28,857 bases of DNA from Chara braunii (GCA_003427395.1 BFEA01000222.1:1182566-1211422), one strand, 5' to 3'; positions 1 to 9,880 are shown, counted from the first letter of the stretch. Made by a program: numbers and translations. Notes: generated from the sequence alone by a model not told the origin.

Positions 1-154
1 AGTAAGGATTCTCCCCCTTTCCCTATCGTTTCTCTCTCCTCCATCCCCTCTCACCTCCCTCTTCCTCCTTTGACCTCCAAATTTCTCCCCTGCTTTCGAC
101 TCCATCGTCCATCCTCATCTTTCCCCTCCTTTGATCCCTCCTTTGATCCCGTCA

Positions 155-270
155 CCTTCCCTCTCGTCTGGTCCCGTCATCTTCTTCCTCCTCCAACCCC
201 GTCATCCTATTCTCCTCCAATCCCGTCATCTTATTTCTCTCTCTCGATCTTGTCTTCTTCTTCCTCAAAG
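155..270. repeat. Pyrimidine-rich minisatellite, copy I
   Basis: The first 270 bases are strongly C/T-biased on the + strand. From about 155 on, four variants of the decamer ATCCCGTCAT recur, separated by TCTTCCTCCTCC-type spacers of 20-30 bases. The same decamer and spacers build the larger array at 1436-1705. The open frames across it are low-complexity Ser/Pro strings without domain signal, so I treat the region as non-coding. Confidence 0.7.
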
Positions 271-1424
271 CCCTAGCACGATTTGCTAAGGGCACCAGTG
301 TTCTCAAGGAGGCCTGGATGAGGCTACTTGAGTACCTGGTACTGTAGATAAGAGAACGCGTCGGGAAAACCGTCTGGAGGGACGCAAATTTAGAGTCTGG
401 CGCCGTACTCACGGGTTAAGCCAGAGCGTAGTACCCGATAGTATCGACCTACCGGAGCAGCCATAATATAAGCCGTAATTAACGACGTAGTAGCGTATTT
501 TTTTGGGTTTTCGTAGCCTGGGAATTATCGGATCTCGTCCTTTTTCGCATTTATTTCGCCTAGGAATTATGGTATACCACCCCGCTGCCAGGATGGTACT
601 ACTCGTACGTAATATTTTAAGAGCATCTGTAACTAATTTCGTTTTTACCCTAGGAATTACGTGGAAATGCCACGGTAGTCCTGATGCCAGAAGGGCAGCC
701 CACTACAGTACTACCGGCCTACCCGTGCAGAAAGAGCAGGAAATACGGACTTCGGAGTTTGAAATAGTACCGCCCACGTTGGATCGGAATTTGAAATTAC
801 AGGTCACGCGCGTGTACACACATATAACTGACTGGACCGAAGTGCCACGTACCAAGTTTGAAGGTAGGGATCAACGACGGACGGATTAGACCAATGGAAA
901 TTAGAATGGAGAGAAGAGTAGGCCAATGAGAGCTCGTTGGTAAGCGAAAGGAAGATTGAAGGTGTTACTTGATCGTTGAAATGGAACGTTAGTCACTACA
1001 CGGTACCCCGACACGTGAACATGCGGGGAAAGCTAGCTTGCAGGCCCTGTCGTCGCGCCGACAATTCAGACAAGTAACGTACACTATAGCGTCGGTGCAA
1101 CGTCTAGGTGGCAATCTCGCCGTAGCCGTAGTAGCTTGTGGAAGTGCCCGTTAGGGGCGGAAGTGCCGTGCTGACGAAGCGTCCTACTTGGCTTTCGGTA
1201 TATAGGAGGGCAAGGCCTGATCGGCCCTCAGTTCTCAGAAGGTAGGGAGGAGTGATCGGCGGGCCGCAAGGCGAGGGTGTGTGGAAAGCCCCCTGAGGAA
1301 GATCGGAGCGCAACCGATCGAAACGCGTCGGGGAATGTGCGCGTTAGCTGAGATGAGTATGCGTGGAATTGTAATGAAGAGCTTTTGATGCGTGTACGAA
1401 AGGCAGTTGGCCACTGTTTACCAC
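271..1424. other. Unassigned DNA, no gene recognised
   Basis: There is an open frame at 503-889 (128 codons, +), but it has no recognisable motif or compositional sign of coding. The motif CCTRGGAATTA occurs three times (about 518-528, 559-569 and 649-659), twice after a T-rich run, which looks like an old diverged tandem repeat. I see no splice-bounded exon, RNA gene or transposon terminus in the rest. Confidence 0.4.
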
Positions 1425-1435
1425 TATTCTTCCTC

Positions 1436-1705
1436 CTCTAATCCCGTCATTTTCTTCCCCAAATCCCGTCATTTTCTTCCTCCTCCAATCCCGTCATTTT
1501 ATTTCTCCTCCGATCCCGTCATCTTCCTCCTCCTCCAATCCCGTCATCTTATTCCTCTCTCTCGATCCCGTCATCTTCTTCCTCCTCCAATCCCGTCATT
1601 TTCTTCCTCCAATCCCGTCATTTTCTTTCTCCTCCAATCCCGTCATTTTCCTCCTCCAATCCCCTCATCTTCCCTCTCTTCCGATCCCAACATCTTCCTC
1701 CCCCT
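1436..1705. repeat. Pyrimidine-rich minisatellite, copy II
   Basis: About ten imperfect units of 22-30 bases are built on the decamer ATCCCGTCAT followed by TTTTCTTCCTCCTCCA-like spacers. It is the same family as the array at 155-270, 1.2 kb upstream. Unit length is not a multiple of three, and the frames through it are Ser/Pro/Phe strings, so coding is unlikely. Confidence 0.85.
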
Positions 1706-2451
1706 CACGATATCGTCGACTGCACCCTTTCCTTCATCTTACATGAACCTGGTCGCGACTCCAGTCTCAGTTCAAGCCTTACAAAGTTGAAGTAAATCGT
1801 GGGGCTTGTCGATTCAGCGTACCAGCTGCTGCCTGATCTACCATGTGTATCCAACTGCAACAGCGGCCTCAACAAAAGGAGCGTATTATTAGTAAATAAT
1901 AGAAATGCTAGTAATAATGATAATAGTACTAGCGATAACACCAATAAATAATAATAATAATAATAATTACGACATTAATACTATCATTAGTATGTGAGTA
2001 TATGCAGCTTACATCACGATTTCTGGTTGATGTAGGTAGAGCAGTCTGTGAGGACAAATCACCACGAAGTTGGTCACCACGATTGCCTCTGGAGATAGTT
2101 GTAGCGACGAACGTGACTATGATCGATGACACGTCAGGCCAAGCCTCTGGCAAAGTCTCTCAGCCCTTCGTCGGGTGCAGTCAGCCGCTCATCTCCCAAT
2201 AGCAGCGCCACCCTCCCTTGCTTTCTGCTCCCTCCTTCTACTTTACCTCTTCACTCCCCACTCAACTCCAGCTTCCTATCGTTGCGAATATGGCCATCCT
2301 TGCCTCCTCTCTCCTTCAAGCTACCTCCTTCCGCTTTCCGCCTTATGCGCTCGGCTAAGTAGCCCGGCCACGTCAGCCGGTGACGTGGCGCAATCTAGAG
2401 CCTCTGTTTAGCCGCGCTTTCGTTAGGCGCGATCAGGAGAGAACACGAGGA
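1706..2451. other. Unassigned DNA with a (TAA)n microsatellite
   Basis: The stretch 1946-1967 is a perfect AAT/TAA trinucleotide run. The remainder has overlapping short frames on both strands with no motif I recognise. The LINE endonuclease similarity begins at about 2452, so this interval is the left flank of that fragment or unrecognised retroelement sequence. Confidence 0.4.
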
Positions 2452-2649
2452 GGAATGCTTCCTTCTGGTAAACCTTTATGCCCCGGTAAATAGGGCAGAT
2501 AGGAAATGGTATTGGAGGTCCCTCCCGACGGTGGTGCCTGACTGACTGCACACATGCATTGTGGGGGACTTCAACACCATACTGCAGCCAGGGCTAGACA
2601 CTCTCTTACCAGGCCCCCAGCAACCGGATGCAACAACGCCCCAGATTGT

Positions 2650-3136
2650 TTTTTCTTTTTTCTTTTTTTCTTTCTATATTCTTCTCTCAACTTCTGTTTC
2701 TTTACCTTCCACTACCTACTCCTAAGACTATCTAGAGGGGACCCCTGCAAGCATAGTTTCCTCTCTCTGTGAAGGGGAGATTTCATGTTGCCCCTTGCCC
2801 CTAATGGTTAGGGTATAGGGTTGGGGCCGCCAGTGGGGGTCTGGCTAACACAAAGACCGAGACCTGCCAGTAGCTGTGCCTCCCTTTCTCATCGTCCCCC
2901 ACCCTGCATCGAGTAGCAGCAGAGGCTATGGCCAACACTCTCCCACAGACCACACACAACCCACTCGCACTCACACTCACACCCGTGTTGGTCATAGACC
3001 CCGCTACTACCGATGAAGGGTATCCAGAGGACTATCATAGTCCGTTGGCACTAAGTGTGCCGCAGGCGGCCATGGGGCTTGAACCCACAACCTCCTGAAT
3101 GCCACTTGCATGCCTAACCAACTGAGCTAGGCCGAT
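2650..3136 (-). mobile_element. tRNA-derived SINE inserted in the LINE endonuclease
   Basis: This is a 487-bp element on the - strand bounded by a perfect 15-bp target-site duplication, aacgccccagattgt, at 2635-2649 and 3137-3151. Its 5' head (near 3136) is tRNA-like, with box A TAGCTCAGTTGG and box B GGTTCAAGCCC at normal spacing. Its 3' end (near 2650) is an A-rich tail, seen on the + strand as a T/C-rich run. This is the classic layout of a polymerase III-transcribed SINE moved by LINE machinery. The body carries no open reading frame of note. Removing it restores the host LINE frame, which confirms the boundaries. Confidence 0.93.
3075..3129 (-). promoter_or_regulatory. Internal RNA polymerase III promoter (boxes A and B) of the SINE
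   Basis: On the - strand, box A is TAGCTCAGTTGG (3129 to 3118), matching the consensus TRGCNNAGYNGG perfectly. Box B is GGTTCAAGCCC (3085 to 3075), close to GGTTCGANTCC. The 32-base gap is that of a tRNA gene. The sequence does not fold into a full tRNA that I can support, so it is a SINE promoter and not a tRNA gene. Confidence 0.85.
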
Positions 3137-3361
3137 AACGCCCCAGATTGTCATGGCCCAGATGGGGCTAGTAGATGCTTTTAGGAAAATTTACCCAGAT
3201 CGGAGGGCCTTCCCATGGGCAGGCGCACATTTGTCCAGCAGGAGCCTCCTGGACATGGTGTGGACCGATGAAGAAATATTTGCCTGCTCCCTGCAAGTAT
3301 ATGTTGTGCCCCGGGCTTCATCAGACCACACAGTAGTGATAGTGAGAACAGCACAGTCACA

Positions 3362-3785
3362 CAGCAATCTTGATATTGACAGATGTATAACAGTGTGTAA
3401 CAAGTCTCATACCCAAAGGGGGAGGTGAGGGAACGGGTAGTTGGTGCGCCTGCATACACTGGAACCAGCAATAGGGTTTAGCACCTGGCTCCGAGATTTA
3501 GAAGATGTTATTGGCCATGGGACTCGCGTATGATACCACCTATTTTAGGCTGTTAAGTACACAACCGCGTCCCCCTTCTCCCAAGAGGGGCAATGCAGCT
3601 AGCTGTCGCTGCAGTATGAAGTCTGTAAACACAAGAAACCACGATGTTTAGGGATGATGGACCCGGTTTCCAGCAGGTGCTGCTCCCCACCAGTAGATGG
3701 AGCCTCCCCGGCAGTGGTAGTGGTATCTGCTCTTATCAGCACCCCTAGCACCACCTCGGGCTGTTTTAATTAAAAAAAAAAAAAC
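3362..3785 (+). mobile_element. Poly(A) retroposon (SINE-like), family copy 1
   Basis: This 424-bp insertion on the + strand is flanked by the 13-bp direct repeat cagcacagtcaca (3349-3361 and 3786-3798) and ends in an A-run at about 3772-3784. Excision of one repeat copy restores the host LINE frame. It carries a core, GGACCCGGTTTCCAGCAGG, followed by CCCCACCAGTAGATGG (about 3660-3698). The same core occurs inverted near 5375-5433 and 10910-10965. I found no convincing polymerase III boxes, so the class is open: a SINE with a diverged head, or a 5'-truncated copy of a longer element. Confidence 0.85.
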
Positions 3786-3938
3786 CAGCACAGTCACAGG
3801 AGTCATCGGCCCCTCAAGGACACAAGGTCTTACCCTCCTGGGTGTCCACTGACAAATACTACTCGGGAATTATATGGCGGCATTGGGAGACTTGGCTAGC
3901 CCAACCCGCGCTAGGCAGCTCACCGTGAGAAAGACTAA

Positions 3939-4471
3939 GGCAAGGAACCCACAGGACCGCGGAAAGGAAAAACTTTGCCGCAAAGCTGTTTCCAGGACCC
4001 CACAGCCTGCCGCAAATGTCCTGGAAAAGGTGAAATTTCTTCCGCAAACCCTTTTCCAGGACCCCACAGACCGAAGATTGCGGCTTGGAAAAACATCAAT
4101 TTGTGTTTTCACATAGTCCGCGGCCTGGAAAAGTCTCACGGGAGGATTCCTCGCCGCAATTTTGTGCCGACTGTAGAGGGTAGGGGGGAGTGCATGCTGT
4201 TTCTGGAAAAGTCTCGGAAAAGGCAGCAGCCAATAGAGATGAAGAGCGCCACAAAAAAAAAACAAAAAAAAAAAGGAAAAAAGAATAAAACAGACGAGTG
4301 CCAACGGAAACAGGCAACGATTGGCTCAAGTGATTTCCAAAGGGTTTTCCAAGCGCATTTGGCCCTCTGCGATGGGGTCCCGGAAAAAGTACTGTCCAAC
4401 TTTCCAAAATGACTTGCCCGCTTCTCGTGGGCAAACCACTTTTCCATCCGCAAAGCTGTGGGGTCCTTGCC
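3939..4471. mobile_element. PIF/Harbinger-like (Tourist-type) MITE
   Basis: This is a 533-bp non-coding element. Its terminal inverted repeats start GGCAAGGAACCCACAG (3939-3954) and end CTGTGGGGTCCTTGCC (4456-4471), matching at 15 of 16 positions. The flanks are the 3-bp duplication TAA (3936-3938 and 4472-4474), as expected for the Harbinger superfamily. Subterminal copies of the motif ttccaggaccccacag occur at 3990-4005 and 4054-4069, preceded by ccgcaaa. Such motifs often act as transposase-binding clusters; that role is inferred here. An A-rich run sits at about 4250-4285. No transposase is encoded, so it would depend on an autonomous relative elsewhere. Confidence 0.85.
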
Positions 4472-4474
4472 TAA

Positions 4475-4776
4475 CACACAGGGCGGCGGCCCTTTCCACC
4501 CAAGCCCAACGTCCCTTATTGTCGAATAAACCAACCCACTGTTTCACCCTCAAGTCGTGGAGCACATGAGACCGCTACCCCTCCTTTCGTACGGTCTGCC
4601 AGAGCCCACACTTGTTCCCCTTTCCACCAAACCATTCTACCCCTTCGCCCTAGCATACTAATTTTGGTTTCCTGTAGGCATAGTATATCTATCCCTTTTT
4701 GTAACACCAATCTTTCATTTCTGTTTTTTTTTCGCAAGTAACACCCTCCCCGAATTACCACTAAGCCTCTATCCAT
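4475..4776 (-). pseudogene. LINE ORF2 endonuclease fragment (N-terminal half)
   Basis: The - strand frame beginning at 4776 contains LCLQETK (residues 32-38), whose Glu is the metal-binding residue of the LINE apurinic-type endonuclease. KGGVAVSC and GETVGWF follow. After a stop, the shifted frame continues with DNKGRWAWVE, the strand expected next in the domain, before the MITE boundary at 4472. It therefore stops just where the + strand fragment at 2452 starts. It is non-functional because of a frameshift and truncation. The family call is strong; whether it was once the same copy as the + fragment is inference. Confidence 0.8.
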
Positions 4777-4825
4777 CTGAGCACTACCTGTTCTATACAG
4801 ATCAGGTTGCTATCGGCAAAGGGAC

Positions 4826-5185
4826 CTAAAAGGTGTAAACCTTCGGACCATCATCGCCCTTACTGTATTGCCCCCAGTCATGCTCATTATCCCGACCCTG
4901 CCCGCCGGCCCTCCTGAAGTCCTCCGAATCAAATCTGGCTGTCCGGGGCAGGCAATTGTTTACTTCGGGTAGTGTCTCCATAGTGATCCCCTGAGTGATC
5001 TGAAACATAGCTGGTTCTGCAGCCGGCCCGAACACCTGCATGAACAGCTCCCACCTTCCTTCGGGTACAAATGGGTCCACTGATGTTGCTTGTCTGTATT
5101 GCTCAGCAAGGATGATAATTTTGCTTGTTTTGTCTTTCGTTTGTTCCTCATCGAGGTTTGGAAGTTCGCGGGAGGGTTACTCTCC
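4826..5185 (-). pseudogene. Open frame upstream of the LINE endonuclease, possible ORF1 or linker
   Basis: A continuous - strand frame of about 120 codons runs from roughly 5185 to 4826. It includes QYRQATSVDPFVPEGRWE and an acidic, Asp/Gly-rich tail, and lies just upstream of the endonuclease fragment on the same strand. Position suggests the C-terminal part of LINE ORF1 or an ORF1-ORF2 linker. I see no zinc knuckle or RNA-recognition motif that would prove it. It could equally be an unrelated chance frame. Confidence 0.4.
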
Positions 5186-5288
5186 TTTCTTGGTGTTTAC
5201 ACCGGACCCACCATCCTCCCTGAAACACCAAAGCCTGTTGTCATGAACGTCTACAAGCTGTGTTATGGCTGCATGTGATAATGATCCT

Positions 5289-5450
5289 TTTTTTTTTTTT
5301 GAATAGCCCCTGCGTAAGCCCACCATCCCGGCGGTGGTGAGAGAACCGCCAGGATTGAGGGCTTATCTGTCGGGCTGCTCCCCCATCTATTGGTGGGGAT
5401 CGGCACCTGCTGGAAACCGGGTCCAGCGTCCCTTTATACATCTTGGAATA
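5289..5450 (-). mobile_element. Poly(A) retroposon (SINE-like), family copy 2
   Basis: On the - strand this copy ends in an A-run, seen as T's at 5289-5300 on the + strand. It carries the shared core GGACCCGGTTTCCAGCAGG then CCCCACCAATAGATGG (about 5433 to 5376). Its 3' segment between core and tail differs from copy 1: about 70 bases including a GC-rich GGCGGT/ACCGCC dyad. The 5' end is not defined, because I found no matching target duplication, so the right boundary is approximate. Confidence 0.7.
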
Positions 5451-5993
5451 CAGAGTTTGCTTTTTTACTTTTCTAGGGCTATGGCCAACTTACCCTATCA
5501 AACCCGAAACTCCATTTCCCTCAGAGCTGCTAGTGTTACCCATCCCATCATGGAGCACTATTTTGTTGTTGACCTGCCCTATTCTGCAGCTCCCAATTTA
5601 TTGTTAACAGTATGTTATCTCATGAATGACATGTTTAAACTTTAAACCTTGTTTGAGCTTATTTAAACCCAAAACCCTAAACCCTCTGCAGACCCATGAT
5701 TTGGAAAATTGTGATCTGTATGTGATCTGTATGGCCTGAAGATCATGCAGGCCTTCACTCCACACTCTGTCCTCCTGATGCAGCAGCCGGCTCCCACTCC
5801 TGGCAATCAAACCCTCCCATTCGTCATTTTGTCTCCAGATTCCTTTGGCTGCTGTCCATCTTCGAGTCTCTTCCTGCAGCTCACCAGTAGTCATAACTTC
5901 TCCAGTCTTCTGGTACAGAAAGTGGGTGGCGGGAAGGGGGAGGTGGAGAGAAGGGCGGATGGACGGAGGGGGAGTAGAGGGGCATCCACGTGT
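5451..5993. other. Unassigned DNA, probably LINE 3' flank
   Basis: This lies directly downstream, in - strand sense, of the stop codon of the LINE at 5994-9345, so it may include that element's 3' untranslated region. I cannot locate its poly(A) end. A short plant-telomere-like stretch, accctaaaccctc, occurs at about 5675-5687; two repeats are too few to call interstitial telomere DNA. No gene is recognised. Confidence 0.35.
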
Positions 5994-8900
5994 TCATCCC
6001 GGGAGGAGAACAAAAGAGGGGGGATCCGCTGCAAATGGGATCCCGAAATGGGAATAAGGCTCAAGGGGCCATTCGTGTTCATCCATCCTCCAGTTCTTCC
6101 ATTGGAGGTGGGAACCCTGAAGGTCCGCCATGGCTTTCTTTGGGCCCAGCCATTCTTCTGTAAAAGCAGTCGTCAGTTCCTGCTCCTTGTTCTGTTTCTG
6201 TGTTGCCGTGAGGATGGGGTCATCCTTAATTTTTTGGATTTGTTGTTTGGTGTGATCCCACGCTGCTCTTACCCTCCCGATCAGATACTGTGACAGGTGC
6301 TCCTTTGCATGGGGGGCAATGAAAGTATGCTGTTGTCGCTCAAATGAGCAGCGCGCCCTCCAGGAGAGCATCAGGAGTTCAATTCTTGTTATGTGAAACA
6401 GATTCCTCTCGTAGGGGGACCAGTCCGTACGGGGAGTCGTCGGGTTTCCAAGGAGCAGAAGTTTCGGGTCCCACGGGAATTGTGAGCCTGTAAGGACAGT
6501 CCAGGCCCCATCCCACCATCTCCAGATCTGAGTCACCATAGGGCACCCTAGTAAGCAATGCTCCAACGTGGCTCGGGAGGGTTGGGAGAAAAAATCGCAG
6601 TAGCTGCAAATGGGTGAGAGGAGGCCTTTCTGCTCCAATCGGTCCGCGAGACGAGCCAGTCTGGGGTAGGCAGACAACGGTACAATATCTGCCATTGGAG
6701 GGCCTGGTGACATGCTGGCATTATGTGCGAATATCGGGCCCATCTGAAGTCTGCCAGATCCCTTGGCGGCAGAATGGAATCTTTTTCCCACCTCTTTTGC
6801 ACCGTCTTTTTTGTGGACAATGTTTTATGAATGACTCGGTATCCTTGTTTGACCATGTAGTCCCATGGTTTGACAGGGGCAGTAGCTCCGTTTTGAGGCC
6901 ATTGCCATTCCGCCGGGTCAAAAGGGAGGGCCGAGATAGGAGAGGACGACTGAAATACAAAGCGGGATTGGTCTGTCTCTTCAATCACCCGTATCCTGAC
7001 CAGGCTTGCCCAGTTTTTGACTGTGTCCTGCTCCTGGTTTCTTCGCAGCGCAGAGCACGAAGCCCCCGGGGAAACTATATCGTATGCCTGTAATTGGGCT
7101 GTCAGAGGCGTCACGTCTGTCACCTTGCTAATCAGACACGGGGACCCAGTGTGGGGCCACTGGACAACCCAATCCCCCTGTTCAATCGAGGGGCCATTTT
7201 TCAAGGGGAGGATCTATGCAAGGGGTATGGCCTCACGGAGGCGGTCCAGGTTTTGTTGTCTTTGCCTGACGTATCTTAGTTGGTCCTTCATTTAGTCAGC
7301 AGTTTTCCATGCTCCCCGTTGGAAATCCCAAATGTCCCCCACGGTAAAGACTCCTTTAGCTACCCACTGTCTCCAATGTGAGCGATTCGACAAATGGAAT
7401 GGCTTCCCTTGGTCATCGCATATGAGAGAGTTGCCAAATAGTGGTTGCCTCACTATCTCGTGCCACCGCAGGGGGGGGGGCGGGCATGTGTTGAGGTCCC
7501 ATCTCTCTCCACAATTTCACCATGTTGGGCCGCAGCGGATCGTTGGGTATATCCTTTCTTATTTGGACCTATTCGGAAGGTAGAGCAGCTGATACATTCG
7601 GTCCAGGGATCGACCATGCCGGGTTGGCCAGCCATTGCAGTGGGTGAACTTTTCTTTACAGAGGCGAGGTGGGAGCAAGGTTGGCAATCTAAATGTGGGC
7701 GTAAGGGGCCCACAAAACGTCGTTTCCCATCAACAGGTGGATGATGATTTTGAAAGATAGTGCTTTTAGTTCGTCTTGTGGTTCCAAGATCGCCAACCCC
7801 CCTTTCGACCTAGGTTGAGCAATGCTGTCCCACGCCACTCTGGACAGGAACGTGGGGTCCTCATGGTCGTTTTTCCACACATATGCTGTTGCCGCCCTCC
7901 TCAGCTTCTGAAGCTGCTTGGGCGGGATCGGCCAGCATGCTGCCTTGTACCACATAGCAGAGAAGATCGCAGTGTTTAGAGCCAATGCCCTTCCCACAAT
8001 CGAGGTATGCAGTCCCCTCCACCTGCCCATTCTCCTGAGGGCCTCCTCCACCAGCGGGGCTCCGTGGTCGGGTGGGGGGCCCAACGCTGTAAGTCGTACT
8101 CCTAGTATCCATATGGCCTCCTGCCTCGGTTTCCATGTTATGGGCGGGTCGGGGGGGGGAGCGAGGTCTTGGGGGTGAAGCCACCACCCCTCCGTTTTGG
8201 ACCCCCAATTCACCACCATATCAGATGCTATTGAGAATGTTTGTATGGTGGTGACTAGCGCCTGCAGAGAGGAACGGTTGACTTTGATCAGCACTATCAG
8301 GTCGTCAGCGAACAGCGATGTGACGGGGATGCGACTGTGGGGGACTTCAGGCACGTCTATCTTCTCTATTTTTGGGTTAGCTCTGATGGTTGTGGCCAGT
8401 GCCTCCATTACAATAACAAACAACAGCGGGGCAATGTGGTCACCTTGCCTGACGGATCGCTGAAGCGGAAATGGGTTCGATAGGTGGCCATTCACCATCA
8501 TATTCGTCGTTGCCGTTCCGGGAAGGGTATCGACCCATCTCCTAAAAGCAGGGCCAAAATTCAGTTTTTGCATGCACAGGTCGAGGAAGACCCAATCCAC
8601 ATGGTCATAGGCTTTCTCAAAATCGATAAAAAGGACCGCCGCTTCCTTTTTTCTCTATCTTGCGTATTTTATCGTCTCATTCACCAGAAGGATATTGTCT
8701 TGTATAATCCTTTCAGGTATGAACCCGGATTGGCCAGGGTGAATGAGGTGTGTCATGTGGGGGAGCATGCGATTAGTCAAGGCCTTCGCCACCATTTTGT
8801 AGGGGACCGGCAGTAGAGTTATGGGTCTGTAATTTCTGACTTCGTTCTTTGAGCCCTTCTTATAGAGGAGGGTGGTGACCCCTTGGTTGAGGAGGCCCCC

Positions 8901-9345
8901 AAAGGAGCCATCAGTCTGGACAGCATTTACATAATCCAAAAGGTCTGTTTCAAATGTGTCCCAGAAGGCGAGCCAGAATTCTTTCGGGAACGAGTCTAAA
9001 CCCGGCGTTTTGTCATCGTCCATTTGTTGGAGGGCAGTGTAGATCTCAGCCCGGTCCAGGGGCTGTTCAAGTGAAGCGCGGTGTTCCGGCGAGAGAACAG
9101 ATTCGAGGCTCTGCAAAAGTTGTTGCCTCGCATTTGCGACACTGTCAGCTGGTCTCAGAGCTGTCTTGGAAGTGAACAGGTGCTGGTAATATTTTGCAGC
9201 GTATTCGGTCACCAAATATGGGTTGGTGGCTTCCGGGCTATGCTCGCGCAGCGGGTGTCTGAGCGAAACGACGACGGCTTGTTTTGCTCTCACCTTTGCT
9301 TTTTGGAAAAAGGATTTTGCCATGGTCCTGAGGTATCGTATATGT
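5994..9345 (-). pseudogene. Decayed LINE ORF2: reverse transcriptase, C-terminal region and zinc finger
   Basis: This is a non-LTR retrotransposon reverse transcriptase on the - strand. From 9323 the frame shows TPGLDSFPKEFW, NYRPITLLPVPYK, GQSGFIPER and, after a TAG at 8655-8657, the catalytic segment FIDFEKAYDHVDW. RQGDHIAPLLF and the active site FADD (8312-8301) follow. The frame runs to 7689. Downstream similarity continues through at least two frameshifts (7204-6650, then 6700-5994), with LPTPDWL and a CX2C-H-X4-C zinc finger at 6608-6543 (CSYC, then LEHCLLGC), the usual LINE zf-RVT. No endonuclease lies upstream of 9345, so this copy is 5'-truncated. It enabled target-primed reverse transcription when intact and is now dead. 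Confidence 0.93.
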
Positions 9346-9380
9346 GGTGAAGATGTTGGTGCTGGCTAGGACGACCCTGG

Positions 9381-9495
9381 TAGCCAGCCACAAAGCAGGC
9401 TTGGCAGAAGAGGGTAATGATGGTTAAAGAAAATAGCCAGACACAAAGCAGGCTTGGCAGAAGAGCTTCAGGGGTACTGATGGTTAAAAGAAAAT
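9381..9495. repeat. Two-copy tandem duplication, period 53
   Basis: The segment starting tagccagccacaaagcagg (9381) is repeated at 9434 as tagccagacacaaagcagg. Both copies end in tgatggttaaa-type sequence followed by gaaaat. The second copy has about nine extra bases (cttcagggg). It lies in the presumed intron upstream of the IFT172 exon and is non-coding. Confidence 0.8.
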
Positions 9496-9723
9496 GATTT
9501 GTCATATAACCTTGAGTGGATCCATAACACCATTGTGGACTGGCATTTTGTATTTCTGCCATCTGCTTTTCATTGCCTTCCTTCGTACTAGAAGGTGTCA
9601 GCTATGTTAGGTGATTAGGGGACGACAAGGCAGTCTTGCAGGAGCAAGGCATGTGCGTGACTTGACTGAGTTCAATTGTTTTGTGATTTGTGGGACGGTC
9701 GGTGGTGGTCTTTTGTTTAGCAG

Positions 9724-9880
9724 GTGGGATGGTTGAACATGGCATTTGTGTTTCTGAATAGGTACCTGGACTTGGCAGAAGCGATGGAGGACCCTGAAAA
9801 TGTCGTCATTGAGAACTCCGACTTTGTCAAGACAGACATTCCAAGTGACTTTGCGATCCCAGAGAAACACTTTCTACCAG
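9724..9880 (+). CDS. IFT172: IFT172, internal exon near the C-terminus
   Basis: IFT172 is the largest subunit of intraflagellar-transport complex B; it acts in cilia and flagella and at the basal body, and takes part in turnaround of trains at the tip. This 157-base exon encodes FVFLNRYLDLAEAM, then an acidic stretch, then DFVKTDIP and IPEKHFLP. That follows the order I know for the IFT172 region after its TPR repeats. The acceptor is a T-rich tract ending tttgtttagcag (9721-9723), although AG at 9719-9720 would also work. The donor is CAG/gtgaca at 9881. It ends in phase 1, matching the acceptor phase of the exon at 14559. The open frame reads on past the donor but becomes meaningless there. 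Earlier exons were not found in the window. Confidence 0.85.

Larger units (their letters stand above)
2452..3938 (+). pseudogene. LINE ORF2 endonuclease fragment (C-terminal half), split by two insertions
   Basis: This is the second half of an apurinic-endonuclease-type domain, which in LINEs nicks the target DNA to prime reverse transcription. It is read in three blocks: 2452-2649, 3137-3361 and 3799-3938. Visible motifs are LVNLYAPVNRADRKWY at the start, GDFN at 2564-2575, a LLDMVW stretch, and the catalytic SDH at 3321-3329. A Trp-rich segment (WRHWETW) follows, typical of the linker towards reverse transcriptase. Frame is kept exactly across both insertions when one copy of each target duplication is removed. 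A TGA at 2543-2545 and a stop near 3920 break it. The first half of the domain is absent at the left edge, but a complementary first half lies on the - strand at 4475-4776. The family assignment is firm; which LINE clade it belongs to is not determined. Confidence 0.85.

Noticed and set aside
503-889. Protein-coding gene of 128 codons
   Set aside because: No domain, splice signal or compositional support; it contains diverged repeats of a short motif.
3070-3134. tRNA gene on the - strand
   Set aside because: Boxes A and B are present, but the sequence continues into a SINE body with an A-rich tail and target duplication, and I cannot fold a complete cloverleaf with an acceptor stem.
2452-4776. 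Twin-priming inversion of a LINE
   Set aside because: Twin priming puts the inverted 5' part to the left of the sense 3' part; here the order is the reverse, so a simple twin-primed insertion does not fit.
5670-5690. Interstitial telomere repeat
   Set aside because: Only about two CCCTAAA-like units are present, which is expected by chance.
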